A DNA stretch of 64,000 nt. Source: Antilocapra americana. Taxonomy: Eukaryota; Chordata; Mammalia; Artiodactyla; Antilocapridae. The translations under genes and the position numbers were made by a program. The notes under the pieces were generated by a model. That model was not told the DNA's origin and searched no databases. It saw nothing but the letters and a program-made list of their open reading frames with translations. Below are positions 11,462 through 23,302 of this stretch, piece by piece (positions within the stretch are counted from its first letter, which is position 1; each line of letters begins with the position of its first letter). The stretch spans positions 44,850,473 through 44,914,472 of the forward strand of contig ML660201.1 in the NCBI GenBank assembly GCA_007570785.1, given 5' to 3'.

Positions 11462-13433
11462 GCCTAGGGATTAAATCTGGTAGACAGAGTGCCTGAAGAA
11501 CTATGGACGGAGGTTCGTAACATTGTACAGAAGGCAGTGATCAAAACCATCCCTAAGAAAGGCAAGAAAGCAAAGTGGTTGTCTGAGGAGGCCTTACAAA
11601 TAGCTGAGAAAAGAGAAGCAAAAGGCAAGGGAGAAAGGGAAAGATACACCCAACTGAATGCAGAGTTCCAGAGAACAGCAAGGAGAGGGGAAAAAAAGTC
11701 TTTTTAAAAGAACAATGCGAAGAAATAGAGGAAAACAATAGAAAGGGAAAGAGTAGAGATCCCCTCAAGAACTCTGGAGATACCAAGGGAACACTTCATA
11801 TAAGGATGGGCACAATAAAGGACAGAAATGGTAAGGACCCAACAGAAGCAGAAGAGTTTGAGAAGAGGTGGCAAGAATACACAGGAGAACTGTACAAGAA
11901 AGGTCTTCATGACCCATATAACCATGATGGTGTGATCATTCACCTAGAGCCAGACATCCTGGAGTGAGAAGTGAAGTGGGCCTTAGGAAGCATTACTACG
12001 AACAAAGTTGGTGGAGGTGATGGAATTCCAGCTGAGCTATTTAAAATCCTAAAAGATGCTGCTGCTAAAGTGCTGCACTCAATATGCCATCATATCTAGA
12101 AAACTCAGCAGTGGCCACAGGACTGGAAAAGGTCAGTTTTCATTTTAATGCCAAAGAATGTTCTTACTACAAGATAATCGCATTCATTTCACATGGTAGC
12201 AAGGTTATGCTCAAAATCCTTGAAGCTAGGCTTCAGGAGTACATGAACTGAGAATTTCCAAATGTTCAAGCTGGGTTTAGAAAAGACAGAGGAACCAGAG
12301 ATCAAAATGCCAACATCCACTAGATCCCAGAGAAAGCAAGGGAATTCAGAAGAACATTTACTGCTTTACTGACTACGCCAAAGCCTTTGACTGTGTGGAT
12401 CACAACAAACTGTGGAAAATTCTTAAGAGATGGGAATACCAGACCACTTAATTGGTCTCTTGAGAAACTTATACGCAGGACAAGAAGCAACAGTTAGAAC
12501 CAGACATGGAACAACAGACTAGTTCCAAACTAGGAAAGGAGTACATCAAGCCTCGATACAGTCACCATGCTTATTTAACCTATATGCAGAGTACATCATG
12601 AGAAATGCCAGGCTGGAAGAAGCACAAGCTGGAATCAGGATTGCCAGGAGAAATATCAATAACCTCAGATATGTAGATGACACCACCGTTATGGCAGAGA
12701 GTGAAGAGGAACTAGAGAGCTTTTAATGAGGGTGAAAGAGGAAAGTGAGAAAACGAGCTTGAAACTTAACATTCAAAAAATTAAGATCACGGCATACAGT
12801 CCCATCACTTCATGGCAAATAGAAGGGGAAAACGTGGGAACAGTGACAGACTTTATTCTCTTGGGCTCCATAATCACTGCAAATGGTGACGGCAGCCATG
12901 AAATTAAAAGGTGCTTGCTCCTTGGAAGAAGAGCTATGACAAACCTAGAGGATTAAAAAGCAGAGACATCACTTTGCCAACAAAGGTCCATAGAGTCAAG
13001 AGCTTTTTCCAGTAGTCATGTATGGATGTGAGAGTTGGACTATAAAGAAAGCTGAGCGCCAAAGAATTGAAGCTTTTGAAGTGTGGTGTTGGAGAAGACT
13101 CTTGAGAGTCCCTTGGACTGCAAGGAGATCCAATCAGTCAATCCTAAAGGAGATCAGTCCTGAATATTCATTGGAAGGACTGATCTGAAGCTCCAATATT
13201 CTGGCCACCTGATGAGGAGAGCTGACTCATTGGAAAAGACCCCGATGCTGGGAAAGATGGAAGGCTAAAGGAGAAGAGGGCGGCAAAGGATGAGACAGTT
13301 AGATAACATCACCGACTCAATGGACATGAGTTTGCGCAAACTTGAACAAACTCTGGGAGACAGTGAAGGACAGGGAAGCCTGCCTGGCACGCTACAGGTT
13401 GCAAAGAGTCAGACGTGACTGAGCAACAACAAC
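11462..13433 (+). mobile_element. BovB (RTE) LINE, 5'-truncated
   Basis: The element begins inside ORF2, after the endonuclease domain ('gacagagtgcctgaagaact'), and runs through reverse transcriptase to the BovB 3' end ('cagacgtgactgagcaacaa'). The reading frame is broken by many frameshifts and stops. The RT catalytic box reads YVDD-like (about 12,670) where other BovB copies in this window show YADD. Ending in (CAA)n is typical of BovB. The element is degraded and not mobile. Confidence 0.92.
11489..12956 (+). pseudogene. BovB ORF2 (RT) remnant
   Basis: Fragments of the RTE-clade ORF2 protein appear in shifted frames. A linker segment beginning PEELWTEVRNIVQ is open from 11,489 to 11,707, and a thumb/C-terminal segment (KTSLKLNIQKIKITA) is open from 12,726 to 12,956. 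Reverse transcription of BovB RNA would be the ancestral role. Several frameshifts between these segments, and an early stop at 12,954, mean no functional product. Confidence 0.85.
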
Positions 13434-13984
13434 AAGGCATTTAGGAGGCCTCCCGCAGAAGGGGACATCCTGTGGTAACCGTCCCGCCTCCGGGCCTCTG
13501 CGCAAGCTATTTCCTCACGGTGAATACTCTACATCACCAGCACTCCCTTCAAATGGCCACACCTGTCTACCCTCTCCCTAAGTGTGGCTCAGATGCCTCC
13601 TCCTGCAAGAAGCCTTCCCACCTTCTCCCCCCAGCTGACGTGCAGGTGCCTCCTCTGGCTCCCACGGTCCTCTGTGCTGCGCCATCCCCGCTGGGGGCCT
13701 CGATGGCCACAGTGCTGGCTCATCAGCCCTCTGGGCATGTCTGGGACACCTCTGGGAACCTGCCCAGCTCAGGATGTCAGGCCGTGTGACCTGTGCACAC
13801 AGACATGCTGCCTGTGTCCCCAGAGAACACACCTTCCTGTGTCCTCACGCTGCTGACTGGGTGTCTGCCTGTGGAGACGCCGAGGAGGGGGGACTGGGCC
13901 TCTCCGCACCCCGGACAGGATCCCTGGCCTCTGCGGCCGTGCTTTCCCTGCCTCTGTGCCCACCATGGTCGCCTGTCCCCCCTC
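13434..13984. other. Intergenic, no gene seen
   Basis: Unique-looking GC-rich sequence with no recognisable exon or repeat. Confidence 0.5.
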
Positions 13985-14175
13985 TGGTTTCAGCCAGAAC
14001 TCATGTTTATAAATACCTGCCACCACGACAGCTAAGTGGAGGGGTCTGGAGGCCACACTCATTGATTAATTAAACCCTCTCGGTTAATTAGCTCTGTCCC
14101 TCCAGGGAAAACAGTCTTGAGTGGAGCCAGGGGGAGGGTCTAATTAGCCTGGGTCAAGCTGAGCCTGATGCCAGC
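13985..14175. promoter_or_regulatory. Candidate enhancer with homeodomain sites
   Basis: An AT-rich patch inside GC-rich flanks contains three homeodomain-type cores within about 90 bases: TTGATTAATTAAA (about 14,061), GGTTAATTAGC (about 14,081) and TCTAATTAGCC (about 14,139). The clustering, the contrast with the surroundings and the absence of repeat similarity suggest a conserved non-coding element. This is inference, since conservation cannot be tested here. Confidence 0.35.
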
Positions 14176-15184
14176 TGATGGGGGCAGTGGGGAGACCTGG
14201 AGGAGAGGAAGTCTGGGTACCGGGGCCAGAGGGGCCATGCTGGGGGGATGAGGGGGCCCCAGCTTGGGTGTGAACCAGCCCCTCCCAACCACCCTGCCCA
14301 GCCTCCTGGCTCCTCACCTGAGCCCCAGGGGCCAGGTGGACCAGGAGGAAGATGTGAGGTTCACTGGAGGGGGCAGGATCTGGGGGAGCAAAGGGGTAGA
14401 GGCCGACCCTGGGAAGATTTCAAAGGGCCTTTACTCGGTTACACCCCCACGTAGGCTAAGGAAGGCTCCAGTCTCTAAAGCGGGCCTTTTGCCCTTGGCT
14501 GCTGTAGCACAGTGAGGGCCCTGAAGTGCAGCACAAGACCTAGAATCTTCTCTGGATGTGGGAGGACACGGCAGGTTTGAGGCCGAGGAGGGACCTTGTC
14601 AGTTTGGGTTTTGGAAAGATGTAGGGTGTGGTGGTGGTAGGGGAGGGGCTGTACTCAGAGGAATGGATTAGAGAGCAGGAGTGGGGTGGGAGCTGCAAAG
14701 ACGGGGGCTTCAGTGTCCAGAGAGAGCGGGGGTCCACCAGGCATGGAGACTTGTGGGGAGGCAGGTCTGGCCTGGGTGCTAATGCCCTGTGGTCTGGGCC
14801 ACCCAGTTCCTTCTCTGGGCCTCTTTTCCCTCAGCTGCAAGGGTAGGGGAGGGGTTCCCAACATCTTGGGGTGTGGCCCAGGACGAAGCACCTGCTTCAC
14901 CCCACCCCGGCTCTCCCGGCATCCAGGTGTCCTGCCCAGCAGGGCTCCCATGTCTGTGAAGAGCAGAGTCCCTAGCACCGTGACACCGGACTTGGCCCCG
15001 GGGAGCTAGGGGACGGAGGGGGCACCTCCGGGTGGACACCTGTGCCGGCCCAGCCCGGGAGGGAGCTGGCCCCAGGAGGGGAGGCCGCGAGCCCGGACAC
15101 TCCGCCCGCCGTGCGGCAGGCAGGCTGCAGCCTTGGCAGGCAGCCGACCCTGGGCCGGTCCTCCAGCTCCCTGAGTGGCGGTCC
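14176..15184. other. Intergenic, no gene seen
   Basis: GC-rich sequence with no supported exon, RNA or repeat. Confidence 0.5.
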
Positions 15185-15300
15185 AAGTGGGAACAATGAC
15201 CCTTTCACGTCACGCCTCCTTCAGTCACAGCAACTTTGGCGCCGCGGGACAAAGGGGCCGTTTCATCATTGTTGGGCTGGATCAACAGCCCGCCTGCCCT
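15185..15300. promoter_or_regulatory. Candidate regulatory element (SOX, CRE-like, E2F-like motifs)
   Basis: Within about 90 bases there are GAACAATG (about 15,191), a CRE-like TCACGTCACG (about 15,208), TTTGGCGCCGCGG (about 15,236) and CATTGTTGG (about 15,267). The two SOX-type cores are in opposite orientation. The segment is not part of a recognised repeat. Function is inferred from motif clustering only. Confidence 0.3.
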
Positions 15301-16334
15301 GAGCCCCGCTGCCCCCACCCAGCCCAGGCTCCGGGGTGGGGAGCCCGACCGCCCAGCTGGGCCAGGGCCCAGCAACCCTCTTCCCACTGGCTCAGCCACA
15401 TCAGTCCTGAGGACCCCTCGCCTTCCTGGCCTTTTGCCTCTTCAGGCCCAGTCAGAGCTGGGCCAGAGCCACGCTCTAGGAGCCCCCGAGGACCCCAGGT
15501 TCTGCCCCCTTCTGAGCCTCAGTCTCCCTCCAGTGGCTGAGATGGTCTCCAGGCTCCACTGTCATCTGCTACCCTGCCCCTGAAGGGAAGACTTCCCACT
15601 TGTGTTCCTGCCCCCAGCCGGCACTGGCCCCCAGTGTGGGTGCCAAAGTGGGGAGAGGCCCCTGGCCCACAGGTGGGGAAGGAGGGGAGGCCCTGGTCTG
15701 AGTTCTCACCATACGGCCCTTCTGCGGCATGAGCCAGCTCAAGACCCTTCTGCTCATCCTCAGGCAAGCCTCCCTCCACACACGTGGTGGGACCGGAACC
15801 CTAGCCCCCAGACCTCCTGCCTTCTCCACCTGGCCAGAGTGTGCTGGGGCTTTCCGAGAGGGAGAGTGCTGGAGCCTTAGGGAGGAGGTCCCAGGCTGGG
15901 GATTGAGACAGAGACTGCGCCTCCAACCTGTGTCAGAGAGAATCCAGACACCTGAGGCCCCAGGCACTGCCCCAGGAGCAGGGCTGGACGGGTGGTGACC
16001 TCGTGGCAGGTGCCCCAGCCTTGGGACTGCAGGCAGCACGGCGTTGGTAATTCACCCCCAGTGGACTGCAGGGGGGCTCCAACTGCTGGGGGCCACCAGG
16101 GGGTGGGGAGGCAGAGAGCTCAGCCAAGGCCAGGGGGTTGGGGGTCACCCCTGGCTGTACCTGCATGAATCAACTGTTACTGCAGACAGTTCTCGAGACG
16201 TCACTGTGCTGTGTGCCCAGATCAGCCCTTCTGCTCAACGAGGGCACAGGCTCTACCAGGTGGGCTCTTTCTCCAGGACCCCAAGAGTGGGACTCCAAAC
16301 TGGGAGGGGGAAAGCCAGGGGCACATGAGTGCAG

Positions 16335-16415
16335 CAGTCTTCCCTACTTCACAGGTGAGAATCCTGAGGCTCAGGGTGAAGAGAACCACACAGCTGCAGA
16401 GCAGAGGCTTGGCCA
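16335..16415 (+). repeat. MIR 3' segment
   Basis: The phrase 'cttcacaggtgagaatcctgaggctcagggtgaagagaaccacacagctg' corresponds to the conserved MIR region 'ttacagatgaggaaactgaggcacagagag...cacagctag', with typical ancient divergence. Confidence 0.6.
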
Positions 16416-16419
16416 CCAG

Positions 16420-19400
16420 CGAGGAAGGAGCCGGGGTCTGGGGCCGGTCTCGCCTGGCATCTGGGTGCAGGAACAGGATGGCTGTCCAGGGCAGATACCA
16501 TGTGTATGGCTGCAGGGAACCTGCAGGGCCAGGCCTGCCTCCTGGTTCCTACAGCTGCCCGCCCTCCCAGCCCCACCCCCCCCCGCGGCACTGCACACAC
16601 GCTGCCCATCTGCCCTGCTCACTTCCTCTGACTAAGACTAAAGAAGCCCTCCTTCAGGGCACTGGAGCTGGCACCCGCAAGCAGGAAATGCCTGGCCCTG
16701 CCCTCCCCAGCGCCTGCCTGTCCCACACCCCCTCCCCCCATCTGGACTCCCAGGAACATGTTGGCGCAGGGCCGCTGCCCTGGATGGAGGGGGCCAAGCT
16801 CACTGGGAGTGGAGGTGGATGCTCTCCCACCCAAACCTGGCCGTCCAACTTCAGAATCCCTGGAGCCCGAGGCGTCCCCCAGCCTACTCAAGCCCTACTC
16901 AACCCTGGGAGCGGGGGAAGGGCTGAGCCCCCGCTACAACTCTAGCTGCAAAAGACCAAGAACTGGGCTCTGAGCACAATTTCAACCTTTTTCGACTCCC
17001 AGGCAGCCTCTGAACTCTGTCCTTCCAGATGCCTGGGGAGAAATTGAGAGCCTGGCCTGATGACCCTGGGGCTTCTAGGATCCCTGATGACCATCAGGGT
17101 AAGATAGAGGTCAGGGGTGCGGATTCTACCAACTTCCGGCTCCAACACCACCTTCAGTCCGGGCTCAGGCCCTGGCCGCAGTCAGCACCTGCCCAAGCGG
17201 GGCCTGCACTAAGCCACCTGAGGCCCGAGGGAGAGGCTCAGCTGCCGGAATGGCCGTGGGCCTGCAGCTGGGTTCCTGCACCTTCTGGACCTCAGTCTCC
17301 CCAGCTGCACACACTGCTTGGACTCATTGAGGGCTGCTCCCAGTTCAGATATCCTGAGTTCTTGCATAATACCAGCTAAGCCAGACGTACCGTGGTCTGT
17401 TAGTCAGCAGACGATGGGGTCAAAGAGTCTCCTCATTTGACTCAAGGGACCTGGGAGGACCCCTCTGTCCTCAGCCGGCCCCTGACCTCCCAAGATGGGT
17501 CACTCTGAGGAGGACACAGCACCCCTCAGCCCCAGGACTCCCAAGAGCCTCTGGGTAGGTGTGCATCCCTCCACTGCCCTGGACCCGGTGACCAGCTCCA
17601 AGCTATGTGAGCCAAAGCCAGCTCTGCCTTCTCTGGACCTCAGTTGCCACCCCTATGCCAAATCTGTTCCCTCTCGGGGGGGCTGTGGCCAGGATCAGAG
17701 GTGTTTCCTGAACAAGGGGCTGTGGAAACACCCTAGCCAGGGTGACCCAGGGGATGAGTTCTCTGGCCCAGCTGGGAGTCTCATTTTGCAGACTGCTCTG
17801 CTGTCCCATCTTCAGAAGTGATCTTTCGCTTCCCTGAGCCTCACTCCAGGGGATAACAAAGATACCTGTCTCAGCAGCTGTGGGAGTGACTTGTCTGAGC
17901 CACCAGGCCCCAGGGACAGTGGAAGCAGCTGTTACTGGGTTCGGCTGCTGGGAGGTGGGGGAGCTCCCAGACACCCTCAGAGCCGCTGGCCCTGGGCTGA
18001 CAGTGGACCCCAGTGCCTCGTCCCACTGGGGAAAGGCCCCCAGGAGACACCTGCAGGCACTGCCCAAGCAGCCACACCACAGGGTGGGCCCCTGCCTGAA
18101 GAGGACGGAGTGGGTGGATGTGCCACCTTGAAGGAGGGGACACAGTCTGGTGACCCTGCAGGTGGGGGAAGGAGTGGGGTGCCGGGCCACTCTGTCCAGA
18201 GGGAGGGCAAAGGGGGTGGGTCAGGTCTTCCGGAAGGTGGCCTGAGGCCTCTCTCCTCTGACAGCAGGACTCTGCATGCTGTGATCCGAGTCTGAACCCT
18301 GGCTGGTGGGAGTCCTGGGGTCTCGGCCGGTGGACCCAGCCACGCTCCTCCCTCCTAGGAGAATGCCGCCTCCTGAATATCTGGGGTCAGTAGTGACCTC
18401 TGCCTGAAGTTGAAGACCTCACATCAGCTCTCCACACTCCTCTACCAGGTTCCCATTTTACTGTGAGTATGGAAACTGAAGGCCAGAGAAGTTCAGTTAC
18501 CTGGAGTTTGGGGGGAGGGGCTGCCCACACGCCAACCCTTGCCTGGGAAAGAATGATGGAATTGGGGTGCTTTACCCTGGTGTCAGGCTCAGTCCCAGGG
18601 AGGCTTCTGGACAAGGCTACCTCATGGTCTGGCTACACACACACTCCCTTCTGTCCCCAGCCCACTTGCCTCCTGCCTGGCTTAGCACTGCCTCCTCCAG
18701 GAAGCCATCTGGATAGACTCAAGTTCCTCCTCTGTGCCCAACACCCCCTAATCAGTGTTGTCAGGGCCTGTGTACCTGGGACCCCCATGAGACTGCAGGA
18801 GAGCAGGGCTAGCTTTCCTAGCCTGAGTCCCCACAGACAGAAGGGGGAGTCCTTCTATCATGGGGGGACTCCAAGGGGCTCTGTCCCAGGCCACAAGTAT
18901 GACAGCTTCCAGAAGTAGTGCTGGGTCACAGGTATGACGGCCTCACAACCTGCCAAGCACGTGGACCTGGAGACATTTTCTGACGGCTATCTAGCTGCTG
19001 GTGTCAAAAGGCCTAAAAATACGCACTGCCTTTAACCCAGCAGATCTGTACCTGGGAATCTGCCCTAACGAAATAGCCACTTGAAGGAGAAGCAGTGAGC
19101 CTCTGGTTTGCTCTGTGGCCTTAGAAGAGTTGCTCTCTGGGCCTGTTTCCCGGGCTGTACAAACGTACGGCCATCGCACCTCATTTGTGCTGTGACCCAC
19201 CCAGGCAGACATGACATAATCCTCTTCTACTGTTGTCCACATAACCCTACCGATGCGGCAGAGCCCCTCTCTTATTTACAGAATGCAGGGCGTCCGGTGA
19301 GATGGTTCAGGAGACCAGGCCAACTCCGGGGCCAGCTCTGCAAGCTATGGGAAGAAACTGGTCTTCTGGAAGCTGCTTCTCTCATGCTTGGGGTTGGGGG

Positions 19401-19879
19401 GTGTCAGGGCCACAATGTCTATAAGCAGGATCTTGTTCTGTGACCTTGAAGCCACCACCCCAGCTCATACAAGTCCCAGAAGCTGGTGTCCAGCTTCCCC
19501 CAGGGGACTACCTCCTCCCAGAGGAAACAGTGCTCTGGTCATGCCTACCGTCCTTCCACAGAGGATGCTGCCTACTGTGCCTGGGTCGTTGTGTGGGCCT
19601 CTGTCCCCTAGCCATGGCCCTTGCCTGTTCTCTCTCGGGACTCAGGCCGTCTCTCTCCCCAGCCATGCAGCTCTCAGAGCCCCCTCCACCAGGAAGCTGG
19701 CTCAGATTTCACGTCTGGGAGTCCTACACCTTGTTACCCTCCCACGTGGCAGTCATCATGAGACAGGAGGGAAAGGGCAGGACACAAACACTAGATACAT
19801 AAAGGAGGGACACAGCTACTGGGATGCAAAAAAGACCGAATGGAACCAGCGGAAACCAAGGTTGCTTGAGAATAGTCTG
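16420..19879. other. Intergenic, mostly unique
   Basis: Apart from the MIR at 18,440, this stretch has no supported gene. Some segments (for example about 18,990-19,080) resemble very old LINE 3' sequence, but too weakly to name. Confidence 0.45.
18440..18510 (+). repeat. MIR 3' segment
   Basis: The stretch 'cccattttactgtgagtatg' followed by 'gaaactgaaggccagagaag' and 'ttcagttacctgg' matches the MIR core and its downstream conserved region. It is diverged. Confidence 0.6.
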
Positions 19880-20225
19880 GTCATTGACTCAAAATCACTC
19901 CCCCGTACGTCTTAATAGTTCCAAGACGAACCAAAAAGGTCAAAAAGTGGGCAGTGGCCCAATTCCTGGAAAATCCCCACCATTCCCTGAAATAGCAAGA
20001 ATATTCCTCCCACTTTTAGCGATGAAATTACTTATCCCATAAACACCTACAAGCCCCAGGCCTGCTCTCAAGTTCTGAGCTGGTCCACATTCTACCTACG
20101 GAACGTATTCCTCTCAGTAAACGTACTTCTTCTTTTCTCTGGCTCCATCTTGAATTCTTTCCTGCGTGAAGCTGAGGACCCTCATTTGCCGGTGGCCTGT
20201 CCTAGTGACTCCTGCAGGTCCTAGG
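19880..20225 (+). mobile_element. Solo-LTR-like segment (class I ERV type)
   Basis: The order is LTR-like: 'ccaattcctggaaaatcccc', then 'attcctcccacttttagcg', a poly(A)-signal-like CTCAGTAAACG, 'ggaattctttcctgcg'-type R/U5 sequence (here 'cttgaattctttcctgcgtg') and a U5 end 'ggtggcctgtcctagtgact'. No internal retroviral genes are adjacent. Boundaries are approximate. Confidence 0.45.
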
Positions 20226-20984
20226 ACGTGACACTTCCCTCGCCTGCAACATCTTCTTTAGCGACCATGAAGGGACCTCAAAGGTCATAATCTTGCCCCA
20301 CTTTCTGGGCTACGGCTCCCAGGGCCGGGAATGAGGGTTCTGAGACATGAAAACCAAGTAGCCTGTTAGGTGACTTGACGCAGTCCACAGCTCCTGGCAG
20401 AGACCAGCTCTCTGGCTAGTAAGGAGCCTGCCGAGCCTGAGGGTCCGCTCGGCTGGCTGTCTCTCCTTCTCCTTCCCCACCTCCTGGTTAAATCACTCCA
20501 CCTCTTTGGACCTGAGAGGATCCACAAGACAAGCACGTAGACACAGCAAATACATGGAGACTTCACTGGACGATTTCCCTCTGTGGCTCTGTGAGCCCGG
20601 TTCCTCTCCCTACTCATTCTCAGCTCATTTCCAAGACCCAGAACTGCACCCAGGAGCCCAAACAGAGGACTGCAGGAGCACCCACTACATTTGGGGCCTG
20701 GCCCTCCCAAGTGCTTCTCAGGGCTCCTGGCCTCACCACATCCCTGAGCAGAAGCCATAAGGGGCCACCTCCCTCAATGGATCAGAGACATATATTCATT
20801 CACAAAGTCCATCACCCAAAGGAAGGGATTAGTCCCCTCCTCCTCCTCAACTCTTCCTGACTTCTTAGACTGTAAGCTGGTCCTTAAGCACCCTGGCCAA
20901 CTTGGCCAACAGGCCAGGTGTTGCCTCTGTTTCACGGTTATACAGAGGGATCCCTCCTTAGCCTTCCCTGGAAAGTCCCATGAC
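20226..20984. other. Intergenic, no gene seen
   Basis: The last GC-rich unique stretch before the AT-rich LINE array. Nothing recognisable. Confidence 0.5.
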
Positions 20985-21236
20985 ATTAATACTACATATG
21001 TAGAAAACTCTACAAATCCCACACACACACACAAACTAGTAGAACTTATTAACAAATTCAGCAAGATAGCAGAACATAAGATTAACATTCAGAAATTGGT
21101 TGCATTTCTTTACACCAACAATGAAATACTAGAAAGGGAAAGTAAAATTAGCTTTTAAAATCATATTCCTATGAAATATTAATACCTAGGAATTAATCTT
21201 ACTAAGGATGTAAAAGACTTACATGCTGAGAACTAT

Positions 21237-21500
21237 GCTAAGTTGCTTCAGTCATATCAGACTCTGCACTACCCCACAGACGGCAGCCCACCAGGCTCCC
21301 CCGTCCCTGGGATTCTCCAGGCAAGAAAATTGGAGTGGGTTGCCATTTCCTTCTCCAATGCATGAGAGTGAAAAGTGATAATGAAGCCGCTCAGTCATGT
21401 CCGACTCTTCACAACCCCATGGACTGCAGCCCACCAGGCTCCACCGTCCATGGGAGTTTCCAGGCAAGAGTACTGGAGTGGGGTGCCATTGCCTTCTCCG
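21237..21500 (-). mobile_element. BOVA2 (dimeric Bov-A) SINE, antisense
   Basis: Two Bov-A units are visible in minus orientation, each with the phrase for 'ccatggacagaggagcctgg' and 'cagtactcttgcctgg'. The element is flanked by perfect 12-base duplications GCTGAGAACTAT at 21,225-21,236 and 21,501-21,512 within the host L1. Confidence 0.95.
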
Positions 21501-22170
21501 GCTGAGAACTATAAAACATTAATAAACTAAACTGAAGATGACTCAAAGAAATGGACAGATATCCTATGCTCTTGGATTTAAAGATTTTATATTGTTAAAA
21601 TAGCCATACTACCCAAAGCAACCCACATACAGACTGAATGCTATTCTTACTGAATTATCCACAACATTTGTCACAGAACTAGAACAAGCAATTAAAAACT
21701 TTATGTGGAACCATACAACACCTAGAGTTGCCCAAAGCAATCCTGAGGGAAAAAAAGACTCTCTCAGACTTCAGACAACACAAAAAGCTCCAGTACTCAA
21801 AGCAGTGTGGTACCGGCACAAAAGCAGACATATGGATAAACGGGAAAGAACAGAGAGCCCAGAAATAAGTCCACATATCTAAGGCCAACTAGTCTTTGAC
21901 AAATGAGTCAAGAATATACAATGGGATAAAGACAGTCTATTCAGCAACTGGTGCAGGAAAAGTTGGACAGTCACATTAAATCACTGAAGTTATAACACAT
22001 CCTCACATCATGCACAAAAATGAACTCAAAATGGCTTCAAGACTTCAACGCAACACATGACACCATAAAACTCCTGGAAGACAGCATAGGCAAAACATTC
22101 TCTGACATAAATTATACCAGTGTTTTCTTAAGTCAGTCTTCCAAGGCAACAGAAATAAAAAAACAAATGA

Positions 22171-22490
22171 AGGACTTCCCTGGTGGTTCAGTGGTAAGGA
22201 CTCTGCCTGCCAATGCAGGGGACACAGGTTCGATCCCTGGTCCAGGAAGATTCCACGTTCTTTGAGGCAACCAAGCCCAAGCACCGCAACTACTGAGCCT
22301 GCATGCTGAAACCACTAAAGCCTGCACACCTAGAGCCTGTGCCCCACAACAAGAGAAGCCACCACAATGAGAAGCCCATGCACACAACTCGAGAGTAGCC
22401 TCCGCTTGCTACAGCTAGAGAGAGCCCAAGTGCAGCGATGAAGATCCAGCACAGCCAAAAAATATATAAATATTTATAAAAAGAATACTT
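22171..22490 (+). mobile_element. CHR-1-type SINE
   Basis: Full-length element with head 'aggacttccctggtggttca', B box 'ggttcgatccctggtcc' and an A-rich tail after 'cagccaaaaaatatataaa'. It interrupts L1 ORF2 at 'aaacaaatga', and the sequence 'aacaaacaaacgag' after the tail indicates a target duplication. Confidence 0.93.
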
Positions 22491-23302
22491 AACGTATTTT
22501 TTAAAAATTCAACAAACAAACGAGACCTAAAAACTTACAGATTTTTGCACAGGAAATGAAGTCATAAATAACGCAAGCAACCTATGGAATGGGAGAAAAT
22601 ATGTGCAAATGATGTGGCCAACAAGGGCTTAATTGCCAAAATAAACAAGCAGCTCATACAACTTAACAACAACTGCAACAAAAATCAAACCCAACTGAAA
22701 AATGAACAAAGACCTACACGGATATTTTCCAAAGACAAAATACAGGTGGCCAATAGGTGCATGTAAACATGTTCAACATCACTGATTATTAGAGAAATGC
22801 AAATCAAAACTACAGAGGTCCTGCCACACACTTGTTAGAATGGCCATTATTAAAAAGTAGACAAATAACAAATGTTGGACAGGATACGAAGAGGGAACCC
22901 TCCTACACTGTTCTTGGGAACATAGGTTGGTGTGGCCACCAACAGTATGGAGAGTCTTCAGAAAAGTAAAAAGATAATTACATATGATCCAGCAATCCCA
23001 CTCCTGGGCATATATCCAGACAAAACTATAATTCAAAAAGATACAGGCACCCCTATGTTCATAGCAGCACTACTCACAATAGCCAAGATATAGAAACAAC
23101 CTAAATGTTCATCACCAGATGAATGGATAAAGATGTGGTACATATACACAATGGACTACTACTCAGCCATTAAAAAGAAATCCTGCCATTTGCAGCAACA
23201 TGGATGCAACTAGAGACAGTCATACTAAGTGAAGTAGGTCAGAAAGAGAAAGACAAATTCCATATGAAATCACTTACATGCTGAACCTAAAATATACAAC
23301 AG

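Larger units (their letters stand above)
20985..23296 (+). mobile_element. L1 block D0 (ORF2 middle to near 3' end)
   Basis: The block starts inside L1 ORF2 just after the RT catalytic region and runs to the ORF2 C-terminus and 3' region ('ggaatgaccatt', 'acatgctgaacctaaaatat'), where it joins directly to the L1 5' UTR of block A. It carries a BOVA2 and a CHR-1 SINE. Unlike D1, D2 and D4 it lacks the CHR-2 SINE at the 'ccttttaaaattgcac' site, so it keeps the empty site near 21,155-21,185. All frames are broken. Confidence 0.85.

Noticed and set aside
16211..16945. 244-codon open frame
   Set aside because: It includes a MIR fragment and low-complexity Pro/Ser/Gly runs. No protein family is recognisable.
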